A DNA stretch of 64,000 nucleotides from Fen-1135 sp963705275 (GTDB taxonomy: Bacteria > Desulfobacterota > Syntrophia > Syntrophales > UBA2185). The notes below the pieces were generated by a model. The model saw only the letters and a list, made by a program, of their open reading frames with translations. It was not told the DNA's origin and did not search any database. Positions within the stretch are counted from its first letter, which is position 1. Each line of letters opens with the position of its first letter. Where the stretch lies: NCBI GenBank assembly GCA_963705275.1, contig OY970063.1, positions 2,294,001 to 2,358,000 of the forward strand. Direction: 5' to 3'. A program made the position numbers and the translations under genes. Shown here piece after piece: positions 8,287 to 16,598 of the stretch.

Positions 8287-9219
8287 ATGAGAGTCGTCAA
8301 AAGTTTGGAAAAAATACCCGGCGAATTCCGGGATGCTTTCGTAACAATAGGAAATTTTGACGGAGTCCACCTGGGCCATGTACCGATACTTAAGAAACTT
8401 ATAGAGGAAGCCCACGGGGAAAACAGTAAAGCCTTAGTGATTACCTTCGACCCGCATCCCAAAAAAATTCTTCGTCCGGATATCAGGCCTTTTTATCTGC
8501 TCACCTCAGTAGAGGAGAAGATCAAGCTCCTTGAAGATATCGGCATTGATGGACTGATACTAATCCCCTTTGATCTCAATTTTTCCAAGATGACCGCTGA
8601 GTCGTTCGTCTGTGACATTCTCTGGGATAAGCTTCATATCAGGAAAATATTTGTCGGCCATGACTATAGCTTCGGGAAAAGCAAGACGGGGAACAAAGTA
8701 TTTCTTGCAGAGTTTGGGAAAAAACTTGGATTTGAGGTAGACATCATTGATGCTGTCAAACTCGATGAAGAGACCATCAGCAGCACCCGTATAAGACATT
8801 TGATTCTCGAGGGTGATGTAAAAGAGGCCGCAAGGCTCTTAGGGAGGCCTTACAATATCAGCGGGATTGTTGTGCCGGGGAAAAAACGGGGCAGTATCCT
8901 CGGAATTCCCACGGCTAACATAAAGCCCGATAAGGAATTAATCCCTGCCCAGGGCGTCTATGCCGTTATTTCCCATCTTGAAAAAGACCGCTACAAGGGC
9001 GTCTTGAATATCGGCTTCAACCCCACATTTTCTGATACTGACCTTTCTGTTGAAGTTTATTTGCTTGATTTCAGCGGAGATATATACGGGAGAAAAGTGG
9101 ATGTTCTCTTTATCGAAAAGATACGAGATGAAGTGAAATTTGACAATGCCGAGCAGCTGGTAAAACAGATAAAGAGAGACATCGATGAAGCGCGGATCGT
9201 ACTGAAACCATATTCTTAG
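8287..9219 (+). CDS. ribF: Bifunctional riboflavin kinase / FAD synthetase
   Basis: RibF converts riboflavin to FMN and then FAD. The 310-residue protein has the N-terminal nucleotidyltransferase domain (TIGNFDGVHLGH, FDPHPKKILRPD, FVGHDYSFGKSKTGN, then SSTRIR). The C-terminal riboflavin kinase domain has PGKKRGSILGIPTANI and GVLNIGFNPTF. The open frame begins at 8161, but the ATG at 8287 follows GGGGAAGG with seven bases of spacing and gives the normal family length. It probably forms a short transcript with endonuclease V 15 bases downstream. Confidence 0.93.
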   Translation: MRVVKSLEKIPGEFRDAFVTIGNFDGVHLGHVPILKKLIEEAHGENSKALVITFDPHPKKILRPDIRPFYLLTSVEEKIKLLEDIGIDGLILIPFDLNFSKMTAESFVCDILWDKLHIRKIFVGHDYSFGKSKTGNKVFLAEFGKKLGFEVDIIDAVKLDEETISSTRIRHLILEGDVKEAARLLGRPYNISGIVVPGKKRGSILGIPTANIKPDKELIPAQGVYAVISHLEKDRYKGVLNIGFNPTFSDTDLSVEVYLLDFSGDIYGRKVDVLFIEKIRDEVKFDNAEQLVKQIKRDIDEARIVLKPYS

Positions 9220-9234
9220 TACCTCCTCTCCAGC

Positions 9235-9927
9235 ATGAATATAAAACATCTCCACCGCTGGGACATCACATATAAAGAAGCCGTCAACATCCAGCATGAA
9301 CTGAAGGGAAAACTGATCCTTCTTGACAAAAAATCTCCCGGGAAGATCAGTACCATCGCCGGCGCCGATATATCCTATTCTAAACACGACGACATGTTCT
9401 TCGCAGCCGTTGTTCTGCTGGCATGTCCGACGATGGATGTCATTGAAGAGGTTTCTCTTACCGAAAGAGCGCCTTTCCCATATATCCCCGGGCTGTTGAC
9501 CTTTAGAGAAGGCCCCGCACTGTTGAAAGCCTTTGAGAAGCTCACCAGCATTCCGGATTGCGTTATTTTCGATGGGCAGGGAATTGCTCATCCCAGAGGC
9601 ATTGGCCTCGCTTCACATATGGGATTGTTTCTGGATATACCAACCATAGGCTGCGCAAAGAAAAGGTTGGCTGGTATACATGACGAAGTGGGTGCTGAGG
9701 TCGGAGACTATGCGGATCTCACGCTGGACGGAGGAATCATAGGTGCCGTTGTCCGAACCAAGAGAAAAGTTAAACCGCTATTCGTATCACCGGGGCACAA
9801 GATAGGCTTGCGAAGGGCAGTTGAGGTGGTTCTCTCATGTTGCAGAGGATACAGACTTACCGAGCCGGTGAGAAGGGCGCACCTCGCGGTCAACAGAATC
9901 CGATCAAAGGCGACTACCGCTTGCTGA
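9235..9927 (+). CDS. nfi: Endonuclease V (deoxyinosine 3' endonuclease)
   Basis: Endonuclease V nicks DNA one base 3' of deoxyinosine and other deaminated bases. The 230-residue protein has the family signatures AGADISY with the first catalytic Asp, PYIPGLLTFREGPALL with the catalytic Glu, and FDGQGIAHPRGIGLASH with the next Asp. It starts 15 bases after ribF. Its 3' end overlaps the convergent DUF3047 gene by 14 bases. Confidence 0.92.
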   Translation: MNIKHLHRWDITYKEAVNIQHELKGKLILLDKKSPGKISTIAGADISYSKHDDMFFAAVVLLACPTMDVIEEVSLTERAPFPYIPGLLTFREGPALLKAFEKLTSIPDCVIFDGQGIAHPRGIGLASHMGLFLDIPTIGCAKKRLAGIHDEVGAEVGDYADLTLDGGIIGAVVRTKRKVKPLFVSPGHKIGLRRAVEVVLSCCRGYRLTEPVRRAHLAVNRIRSKATTAC

Positions 9928-10798
9928 AATACACGTCACCGATGTAGCTTTCCGCTGTGCTTTTGGTATTTTGCGTATTAATATAAAACTCGACGCCATG
10001 AGTCACTCCGGCAGGCTCGGCACATTCTACATCTTTTAAAAGCTTCTTATAGTCCTCGTATATATTTCTTTTTTCCGTATACCACTGCCCCAGGCGATCT
10101 GTCTTATTCCGGACAACGACGTACCTCAGCTTTCCTCCGCCGATTGCCGAACTCCTGCCCGTCCAGCCCCTGGGGGCTTCATTATCCCAGATGTAACCAA
10201 GAACGGGGGTGTTTAGGGCCTCCGGAAATCCTGTAGGAGTGAAAGCAACATAGATCTGTATTGCCTGGTCATCCGTGTCGCTTTTTCTGACATCGCCTCC
10301 ATCAGGAAGCTTGGCAACCTTCCACCTCCAATTCAAATAGGGGTATTCTTTGATATCAACCTTTATGCCATTTTTCACACCGTATGATGAGTCATTGCTC
10401 TTCATGTGAAGATAATAGATCTGCGATCCTCTTTCAAGACTGATAGCAGGTTCGCCCTTCTTGATGTCCAGCAACCAGCCTGTAGGACAGCCCTTCTGCA
10501 TCTGTGCGGAGTCAAATCCAGCTACACGGACGATATCTATACCACGCAGTTTCGTTGGCGCAGCCGGGGCCTCCGGCGCAGCCGTCGGCTTGCACGTGGC
10601 AGGAGCACGAGGCGGGACGGAAGTTACGGTTGCGGATGGAGCTGATGGAGGGATCGCAGTCTGAGGTGAAGTTGGCGTTGCAGGTGAAACAGCCGACACC
10701 TCCGGCTTATTAGGCTCCTCGGCCTTTTGACAACCTGATAGAGGAATAAACGCGAGAAAAAGCGATACAGAGATAATTAAAGTTAATATTCTTTTCAT
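9914..10798 (-). CDS. DUF3047 lipoprotein
   Basis: The 294-residue precursor has a lipoprotein signal: a hydrophobic N-terminus followed by the lipobox LSGC at residues 20-23. Residues about 30-82 are a flexible linker rich in Ala, Pro, Thr and Ser. The rest matches DUF3047 by eye (YPYLNWRWKVAKLPDGGD, DDQAIQIYVAF, LGYIWDN, then ESYIGDVYFSKR). The function of DUF3047 is unknown; the domain has a beta-rich, carbohydrate-binding-like look. It lies six bases downstream of pyrE on the same strand, so it may be the last gene of the leu/met/pyr run. Confidence 0.8.
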   Translation of the reverse strand: MKRILTLIISVSLFLAFIPLSGCQKAEEPNKPEVSAVSPATPTSPQTAIPPSAPSATVTSVPPRAPATCKPTAAPEAPAAPTKLRGIDIVRVAGFDSAQMQKGCPTGWLLDIKKGEPAISLERGSQIYYLHMKSNDSSYGVKNGIKVDIKEYPYLNWRWKVAKLPDGGDVRKSDTDDQAIQIYVAFTPTGFPEALNTPVLGYIWDNEAPRGWTGRSSAIGGGKLRYVVVRNKTDRLGQWYTEKRNIYEDYKKLLKDVECAEPAGVTHGVEFYINTQNTKSTAESYIGDVYFSKR

Positions 10799-10804
10799 AA
10801 TAAA

Positions 10805-11392
10805 TTACTTTGCGCCTTTTGGACGACCTTTACAGAGATTCATGATCTCTGATCTTGTCAATATGGCATCGACCCTTTCTATATGTTTTTTTATATTCTC
10901 CTTACCGCCTTCCTCCCTGTCAACAAGGGCAATTACCCGGTCAACTTTGAGACCGGCTTCGCGCGCAGTCTCTATCGCAGTAATCGTGGATCCTCCTGTC
11001 GTTATTACATCGTCTATGATCGCGACTCTTTCGCCGGGTATGATATTCCCTTCGAGACCGCTTTTTGTACCGTGATTCTTCGCATCTTTTCTTACGACAA
11101 ACGATTTGATCGGTTTCTTCTTCTGGTACGAAATAAGAGAAAGGGCATTGGCTATGGGGTCCGCCCCTAATGTAAGGCCGCCGGCCGCCGAGACGTCAGC
11201 ATCAACAAGCATCTCAAAAAGAATATTCCCTATGAGATACATCCCCTCGGGGTCCATAGTTGTCGTCTTGCAATTGAAATAATAGTTGCTCGTTTTTCCC
11301 GAGGCCAGCGTAAAGGGAGGATCGTCTCTGTACTGGAAAGACCGCTCCAGGATTATTTCAGCGAGTCTATGCTTCATTTCATCATGTGTCAT
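10805..11392 (-). CDS. pyrE: Orotate phosphoribosyltransferase
   Basis: PyrE joins orotate to PRPP in pyrimidine synthesis. From the ATG at 11392 the protein is 195 residues. It has the PRPP-binding loop VAIIDDVITTGGST and the family segments FTLASGKTSNYY and GGLTLGADPIA. The frame is open further upstream, but that stretch is arginine-rich and overlaps metH. The ATG overlaps the metH stop as ATGA, which fixes this start and suggests translational coupling. The other pyrimidine gene in the window, pyrF, lies in a separate operon near 59.1 kb. Confidence 0.93.
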   Translation of the reverse strand: MTHDEMKHRLAEIILERSFQYRDDPPFTLASGKTSNYYFNCKTTTMDPEGMYLIGNILFEMLVDADVSAAGGLTLGADPIANALSLISYQKKKPIKSFVVRKDAKNHGTKSGLEGNIIPGERVAIIDDVITTGGSTITAIETAREAGLKVDRVIALVDREEGGKENIKKHIERVDAILTRSEIMNLCKGRPKGAK

Positions 11393-13818
11393 TTTGATAT
11401 ACGCCTCTTTGAAAATGATTTTATCAGTTGCTCGACTGCCCGCACGGCTTCCACACCATCTTTGGCATAGGCGGCGCCGATAGAGGCCGCATAGGCTTTT
11501 GTGACTACGGCGCCTCCTACGATAAATGGACATGAATACCCGTTGGCCCGTGCAATACCAATGACCTCCCCCATGTTTACCATGGTCGTGGTCATGAGAG
11601 CGGAAAGGCCAACTACATCAGGCTTTGAACGCCTCATTGACTCAATTATGGCCTTTGCCGGCACGTCTTTGCCGAGGTCAACAATCTTGTAGCCTTGATT
11701 TTTTAGCATCAAAGAAATTATGTTCTTGCCGATGTCGTGGATGTCCCCTTTCACCGTGGCAAGAACGATAACCCCTTTTCCAAGCCTGCCTCTCTCTTCG
11801 CGTTTAAGCCTTGGTTTAACGCGCGCCAGGGCCGCCTTCATTGCCTCCGCGCTCGCTATCAACTGCGGCAAAAAATACTTTCTTTGATCAAAGAGTTCCC
11901 CCGCCCGGTTAATTGCTGGGATCATAATGTCATCCACAATCCCGGATGGACTCATACCTGATTCAAGGGCATTATCAACAAGGTTAATAATGTTATCCCT
12001 GTCACCCTCCAGTATCGCTCTATAGATATCCTGATTAGGTGACGATTTCACTGACGGGGCGACTGCCGCGTCAGTCTTGGCATGCTCCGAAAAATGGCGG
12101 ATATACGAGAGTGCTCCCCTGTCCTTCTGCATGAACACGTCGCCCGCCATCTTTACCTTCATGAGTTCTCTGTCAGCAGGATTGGCAATCGCCATGGTCA
12201 ATCCCGCGGCCTGTGTCATGGCGAGGAATGCGGTATTCATCCATTTTCGCTCAGGCATGCCGAAGGACACATTGGAAAGACCGAGAACAGTTCTGCATTT
12301 GAAGCTGTGAGTTGACCAGGCGACGGTTCTCAGCGTTTCTTTCACAGCACCGGGGTTTGAGGCAACGGTCATAACGAGTCCGTCGACGACGATGTCATCT
12401 TTTGAAAATCCAAAACGCCGGGCAGCCCGGAAAATATCTCTTATGATTCCCTTTCTCCTCGCTGCTGTTTCCGGTATCTCATTATCTGTCACCGGCAGGA
12501 GAATGAACATCGCGCCATATTTCGCGGCAACGGGGAGAAGATTTTTTAATTTTTGCTTTTCGCCGGAAATGGAATTTATCATAGCTCGGCCGGGATAGAT
12601 GCGCAGAGCCGTCTTTATCGTTTCCATATTGGGGGAATCGATGACCAGGGGCAGGGCAGTACCTGTCGAGAGCAGATGGATAACCTTTCTTATGGTGTCG
12701 ACCTCGTCAATTTTGTGAACCCCGACATTCACATCAAGAAGGTCGGCCCCCTGCGCTTCCTGCTCCCTTGCCATCTGCCTGACGATATTCGTTTTGCCTT
12801 CGAGGAGTTCCTGTTGCAGGGCCTTCTTGCCTGTGGGATTAATCCTCTCGCCGATGACGAGAAGCGGACTCCCCTCATCAAATATCTTAGATGCCCTGGC
12901 AGAGCTGACGGCGCTTATCGACTTTCGCGCCGGAGCAAGCACCGGGGCTTTGCCTAATGTCTTCTTTAACGCCGCTATATGTGCAGGCGTTGTCCCGCAG
13001 CATCCACCAATAAGGTTGACACCGGCCGTCGCTAACTTCTTTCCCCATGAGGCAAAGTCTCTGGGGTCCATATCATAAACGGTGGTCTTGCCGGCCAGCC
13101 TCGGCATCCCGGCGTTAGGTTTAGCCACCAGCGGAACTGTGGCATACGGTTTCATGGCGGCAATAAACTTCACCATCGCTTCCGGCCCCGTTGAACAGTT
13201 GCAGCCCACGGCGTCGGCCCCGAGGCTCTGCAGGGTAATGAGGGCGGTCACAGGATCTGTGCCGCTCAGCGTATAGCCGTTCGTTTCGTAGGTCATGGTG
13301 ACCATGGTGAAATGGTCGGTGATTTCCCTTGCAGCGACGAGCGCCGCCCGCGCTTCCTGAATATCCATCATGGTTTCGATAACAAAAAGGTCGACGCCGC
13401 CCGCAAGAAGCCCCCGGACCTGCTCCTTGAAAATATCGACCGCCTCTTCAAACATCAGGTCGCCGAAAGGCTCGACAAAATGTCCCGTCGAACTGATGTC
13501 GCCGGCAATCAGCGCCCTGTTCCCTACTGCACGCCTCGCCAGAACCGCAAGTTGTTTGTTGATTTCTTTGACGTTCGTAAAACCGTATTGGCCGAGCTTT
13601 ATCCGGTTCGCGCCGAAGGCACAGGTGTAGATAATATCCGCACCTGCCTTTTGATAAGCCAGGTGAATATCCTGAATCGCCTCGGGGTTTTCCAGACACC
13701 ACACTTCCGGACAAACGCTGGATGGCATTCCTTGCTTCTGCAGCTCCGTTCCCGTAGCACCATCAAGAATCAGGATTCTTTTTCTCAAGAGGTTGACGAT
13801 TCTTTGTTTCTTATCCAA
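11389..13818 (-). CDS. metH: Cobalamin-dependent methionine synthase, short form lacking the activation domain
   Basis: MetH methylates homocysteine to methionine using methyl-tetrahydrofolate and cobalamin. The 809-residue protein has three of the four MetH modules. The first is the homocysteine domain, residues about 1-285, with zinc-ligand segments GCNCSTGPE and GGCCGTTPAHI. The second is the pterin domain, about 310-580, with VIGERINPTGKK, DVNVGVHKIDE and VIDSPN. The third is the cobalamin cap and Rossmann domain to the C-terminus, with DIHDIGKN at 692-699, in which His694 would be the lower cobalt ligand. It ends right after the cobalamin domain, so the AdoMet-binding reactivation domain is absent. 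That domain is encoded by the separate gene upstream. The next gene, pyrE, overlaps by four bases. Confidence 0.95.
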   Translation of the reverse strand: MDKKQRIVNLLRKRILILDGATGTELQKQGMPSSVCPEVWCLENPEAIQDIHLAYQKAGADIIYTCAFGANRIKLGQYGFTNVKEINKQLAVLARRAVGNRALIAGDISSTGHFVEPFGDLMFEEAVDIFKEQVRGLLAGGVDLFVIETMMDIQEARAALVAAREITDHFTMVTMTYETNGYTLSGTDPVTALITLQSLGADAVGCNCSTGPEAMVKFIAAMKPYATVPLVAKPNAGMPRLAGKTTVYDMDPRDFASWGKKLATAGVNLIGGCCGTTPAHIAALKKTLGKAPVLAPARKSISAVSSARASKIFDEGSPLLVIGERINPTGKKALQQELLEGKTNIVRQMAREQEAQGADLLDVNVGVHKIDEVDTIRKVIHLLSTGTALPLVIDSPNMETIKTALRIYPGRAMINSISGEKQKLKNLLPVAAKYGAMFILLPVTDNEIPETAARRKGIIRDIFRAARRFGFSKDDIVVDGLVMTVASNPGAVKETLRTVAWSTHSFKCRTVLGLSNVSFGMPERKWMNTAFLAMTQAAGLTMAIANPADRELMKVKMAGDVFMQKDRGALSYIRHFSEHAKTDAAVAPSVKSSPNQDIYRAILEGDRDNIINLVDNALESGMSPSGIVDDIMIPAINRAGELFDQRKYFLPQLIASAEAMKAALARVKPRLKREERGRLGKGVIVLATVKGDIHDIGKNIISLMLKNQGYKIVDLGKDVPAKAIIESMRRSKPDVVGLSALMTTTMVNMGEVIGIARANGYSCPFIVGGAVVTKAYAASIGAAYAKDGVEAVRAVEQLIKSFSKRRISK

Positions 13819-13889
13819 TGATCTATCCTTACCTTAGATCGTGTCTGATTATTCTTACGACGATCTCTATTTTATAATATCAGCATTCC

Positions 13890-13907
13890 ATAATATCAAG
13901 ATATTAT
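13890..13907. repeat. AT-rich perfect inverted repeat between metH and its activation gene
   Basis: ATAATATC and GATATTAT form an 8-base perfect inverted repeat with a 2-base loop, about 70 bases before the metH start. It lacks a T tract, so it is not a standard terminator. It could be a processing hairpin or a protein site. Confidence 0.4.
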
Positions 13908-13944
13908 AATGCCACAATCCTTGTCACAATAATAGCCGACCGCT

Positions 13945-14574
13945 TCATGTGGTTTGCGCCTTTATCCCGGTGATGGCGGTAACGGACTTTTCGGGAATAA
14001 GTATCGAGCTCTCCGTTATCTCTATACCGATTCTGTCGAGCTGGAGGAGACGATACATCGCTTTTTGCGTTTCCAGGAATAAATCACCATAGCCTGCGGA
14101 ATATCGTTTCCTGAGCAATCTCCTGTTTTCCCTCCTCAACGACTGGTTGAAATAGTCCATGATCCAGTTGAGGCAGGCGTCTACTATCTCGCTCGCAGCT
14201 GCGTCTAACACTATACCGCGGGTCACATTCGCGCCGGTGGCATCTTCCTCGATGGCGTCCATGATCTCCCGGCCGGCCGTGGCTCCCATCAGGACTATCT
14301 CGGTGCAATTGGCAAGGAGTTTGGCAAGTTGACGACTTTCAAATTCTAAACCGTCAGGGAGGATAATCCTGGCTTCTTCAATCTCCGTGATAGGCATGCG
14401 CAAGCTTGCACCCTTCAGGTGTATTAGCGATGACGCATGCTCTATGTAACTTTCGATCTCCTCCTTTTGCGATGCGGGCACGGCGGTTACGCCTTTTACG
14501 AATCCCAGACGTCTGTATATATTTTTGCGGGGCAGGGGGATCGATATGGATTCAAAAAAAAGGACAGGTGCCAT
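13945..14574 (-). CDS. Stand-alone methionine synthase activation (reactivation) domain protein
   Basis: The 209-residue protein matches the AdoMet-binding activation domain of MetH. The C-terminal stretch SAGYGDLFLETQ, then RIGIEITESSILIPEKSVTAITGI, is the typical pattern of that domain (RxSxGYGD, tES, P.KSVTAI.G). It would supply the methyl group that returns inactive cob(II)alamin on MetH to the active state. It lies just upstream of the short metH on the same strand. Thermotoga has a comparable split (TM0268 with TM0269), with the two genes in the other order. The ribosome site is weak; the ATG at 14574 is the only standard start in the first part of the frame. Confidence 0.85.
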   Translation of the reverse strand: MAPVLFFESISIPLPRKNIYRRLGFVKGVTAVPASQKEEIESYIEHASSLIHLKGASLRMPITEIEEARIILPDGLEFESRQLAKLLANCTEIVLMGATAGREIMDAIEEDATGANVTRGIVLDAAASEIVDACLNWIMDYFNQSLRRENRRLLRKRYSAGYGDLFLETQKAMYRLLQLDRIGIEITESSILIPEKSVTAITGIKAQTT

Positions 14575-14630
14575 GGCAGATGATGCGAAGATTCCTTTCC
14601 TTGCTTCGGGACTGCTGAATGCGTCTTCGG

Positions 14631-15125
14631 TTATGCTCTTTTCTTTGCGATGTGCTTCATCAAGCCGCCGTCGCTGACAAGTTGTTGCATGAACTGTGGA
14701 ATGGGCTCTACACGAAGCGGAGCCCTATTGCTGTTCAGAATTCTGATGCTTCCATTGTCGCCGTCCACCTCGATGTCCTGGCCATCAGAGACCATATCCC
14801 ACAAATCTCTCGCTTCAAAAATGGGCAGTCCGATGTTGAAGGCATTCCGATAAAATATACGGGCAAAACTCTTGGCGACGACACAGGAAATCCCGGCAGT
14901 CTTGATGGCGATAGGCGCGTGTTCTCTCGATGAGCCGCAGCCGAAATTCTCCCCTGCTACAATGATGTCACCAGCGCTGATTTTTTTTACAAATTCAGGG
15001 TCGGCGTCTTCCATACAGTGGACGGCGAGAAACGCAGGATCGGATGATACCAGATAACGGGCCGGGATGATAGCATCTGTATCTATGTTGTCTCCAAATT
15101 TCCAGACTTTCCCTCTGAACTTCAT
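14631..15125 (-). CDS. leuD: 3-isopropylmalate dehydratase small subunit
   Basis: LeuD pairs with LeuC to isomerise 2-isopropylmalate to 3-isopropylmalate. The 164-residue protein has the short, archaeal-like form, with GDNIDTDAIIPARYL near the N-terminus, then NFGCGSSREHAP and the SFARIFYRNAFNIGLP motif. I start at the ATG at 15125 because AGGTG sits seven bases upstream; an ATG two codons earlier is too close to it. It lies in the leuA-leuC-leuD run. Confidence 0.92.
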   Translation of the reverse strand: MKFRGKVWKFGDNIDTDAIIPARYLVSSDPAFLAVHCMEDADPEFVKKISAGDIIVAGENFGCGSSREHAPIAIKTAGISCVVAKSFARIFYRNAFNIGLPIFEARDLWDMVSDGQDIEVDGDNGSIRILNSNRAPLRVEPIPQFMQQLVSDGGLMKHIAKKRA

Positions 15126-15190
15126 AACCATTCACCTGTTCAAGCCTATATCTCTTTCATATTTGAGGTATCTGATAAAATGTATTTAGT

Positions 15191-15276
15191 GTCATTCCGA
15201 GGAGTAGTGCGACGAGGAATCTTTAAGATGCTTTCCTACACTCGGAACAAATATTTCTCCCTTCGGTCGAAATGAC
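15191..15276. repeat. Dispersed repeat element with terminal inverted ends, between leuC and leuD
   Basis: An 86-base segment begins GTCATTCCGA and ends TCGAAATGAC, which are 10-base terminal inverted repeats with one mismatch. The interior contains GACGAGGAATCT. This is the look of the short GTCATTCC-type intergenic repeats common in many bacterial genomes. It fills most of the 159-base gap inside the operon. Confidence 0.6.
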
Positions 15277-15284
15277 AGGGATGG

Positions 15285-16544
15285 TTACAACTCATCCGGA
15301 CCGGCAATCCGTCCCAGGACCGCCGATGCCGCGGCAATGGCAGGACTGGCAAGATATACTTCACTGCCGGTGTGACCCATGCGCCCGATGAAATTCCTGT
15401 TCGTTGTGGAAACGGCCTTCTCACCGTCCGCTAACACGCCCATATGACCACCCAGACAGGCGCCGCAGGTGGGCGTGCTGACCGCTGCATGTGCGTCGAT
15501 AAATGTCTCTATGAGGCCTTCCTGAAGTGCCTGTTTGTATATTCCCTGTGTCGCGGGTACGATGATCAAGCGGACATGGGGTGCAGCCTTATTCTTGGTG
15601 AGAATGCCCGCTGCAACCCTGAGGTCTTCTATTCTGCCGTTCGTGCATGATCCGATAACAACCTGATCAATCTTGATATCGCCCACCTGGCTGATCCCTC
15701 TGACGTTTGAAGGGATATGGGGGAATGCCACCTGGGGCTCAATGCCGCTGACATCGATATTAATGACCTCCGCATATTGAGCATCAGGGTCAGAGCTATG
15801 AAAACTGTAGGGCCGTTTTGCCCTCTCCGCTACATAAGCCTTCGTTATATCGTCCGGTATGAAGATGCCGTTTTTAGCTCCTGCTTCAATGACCATGTTA
15901 GCTATGGTCAATCTGTCCGCCATGCTAAGCTGCCCTATTGTTTCGCCCGTAAACTCCATCGCCTTGTAAAGAGCGCCGTCGACGCCAATCGAGCCAATGA
16001 TGTAGAGGATTAGGTCTTTACCGGACACCCATTTTTTCATCTTGCCGGATAGGACGATCTTCATCGTCTCAGGAACCTTGAACCAGACCTCACCGGTCAT
16101 CATGGCGGCCGCCAGATCGGTGCTCCCGACACCTGTGGCAAAGGCCCCCAGCGCGCCGTATGTGCAGGTATGGCTGTCGGCGCCGATGACAAGATCTCCG
16201 GGGAGAACGATACCCTGTTCAGGTAGGAGGGCATGTTCAATGCCCATTTCACCAACGTCATAGTAGTGGGTTAATCCCTGCTCCCGTGCGAATTCTCTCA
16301 TGAACTTACACTGCTGAGCGGAGTCGATGTCTTTATTGGGCGTGAAGTGGTCAGGTATAAGCACCACCTTATCCCGATCAAAAACCTTTAGCCCTCCGGC
16401 CTTTCGGAATTCCGCAATAGCGATGGGAGCGGTTATGTCATTCCCGAGGGCGATATCCACTCTTGCGTTTATCAGCATTCCTGGATGTATCTCTTTGAGA
16501 TCTGTGTGGCGGCACAGTATCTTTTCTGTGATGGTCATTCCCAC
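15285..16544 (-). CDS. leuC: 3-isopropylmalate dehydratase large subunit
   Basis: LeuC carries the [4Fe-4S] cluster and catalytic site of isopropylmalate isomerase. The roughly 419-residue length fits the archaeal-type/HacA-like branch. Visible marks are GADSHTCTYGALGAFATGVGST, VIGSCTNGRIEDLR and PTCGACLGGHMG with the cluster cysteines. A GTG at 16544 follows GGAG by ten bases. An ATG two codons later is possible. Homoaconitase is an alternative for this branch, but the leuA and leuD neighbours and the leucine leader argue for leucine synthesis. Confidence 0.92.
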   Translation of the reverse strand: MGMTITEKILCRHTDLKEIHPGMLINARVDIALGNDITAPIAIAEFRKAGGLKVFDRDKVVLIPDHFTPNKDIDSAQQCKFMREFAREQGLTHYYDVGEMGIEHALLPEQGIVLPGDLVIGADSHTCTYGALGAFATGVGSTDLAAAMMTGEVWFKVPETMKIVLSGKMKKWVSGKDLILYIIGSIGVDGALYKAMEFTGETIGQLSMADRLTIANMVIEAGAKNGIFIPDDITKAYVAERAKRPYSFHSSDPDAQYAEVINIDVSGIEPQVAFPHIPSNVRGISQVGDIKIDQVVIGSCTNGRIEDLRVAAGILTKNKAAPHVRLIIVPATQGIYKQALQEGLIETFIDAHAAVSTPTCGACLGGHMGVLADGEKAVSTTNRNFIGRMGHTGSEVYLASPAIAAASAVLGRIAGPDEL

Positions 16545-16598
16545 GTTGTTGATTCTCCACTTTTTTATGCGAATATTTCCTTACACCATTATCCTTCT

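Noticed and set aside
13819..13944. A cobalamin riboswitch before metH
   Set aside because: The 126-base interval lacks the B12-box (GCCACTG-like) and is AT-rich with only a small hairpin.
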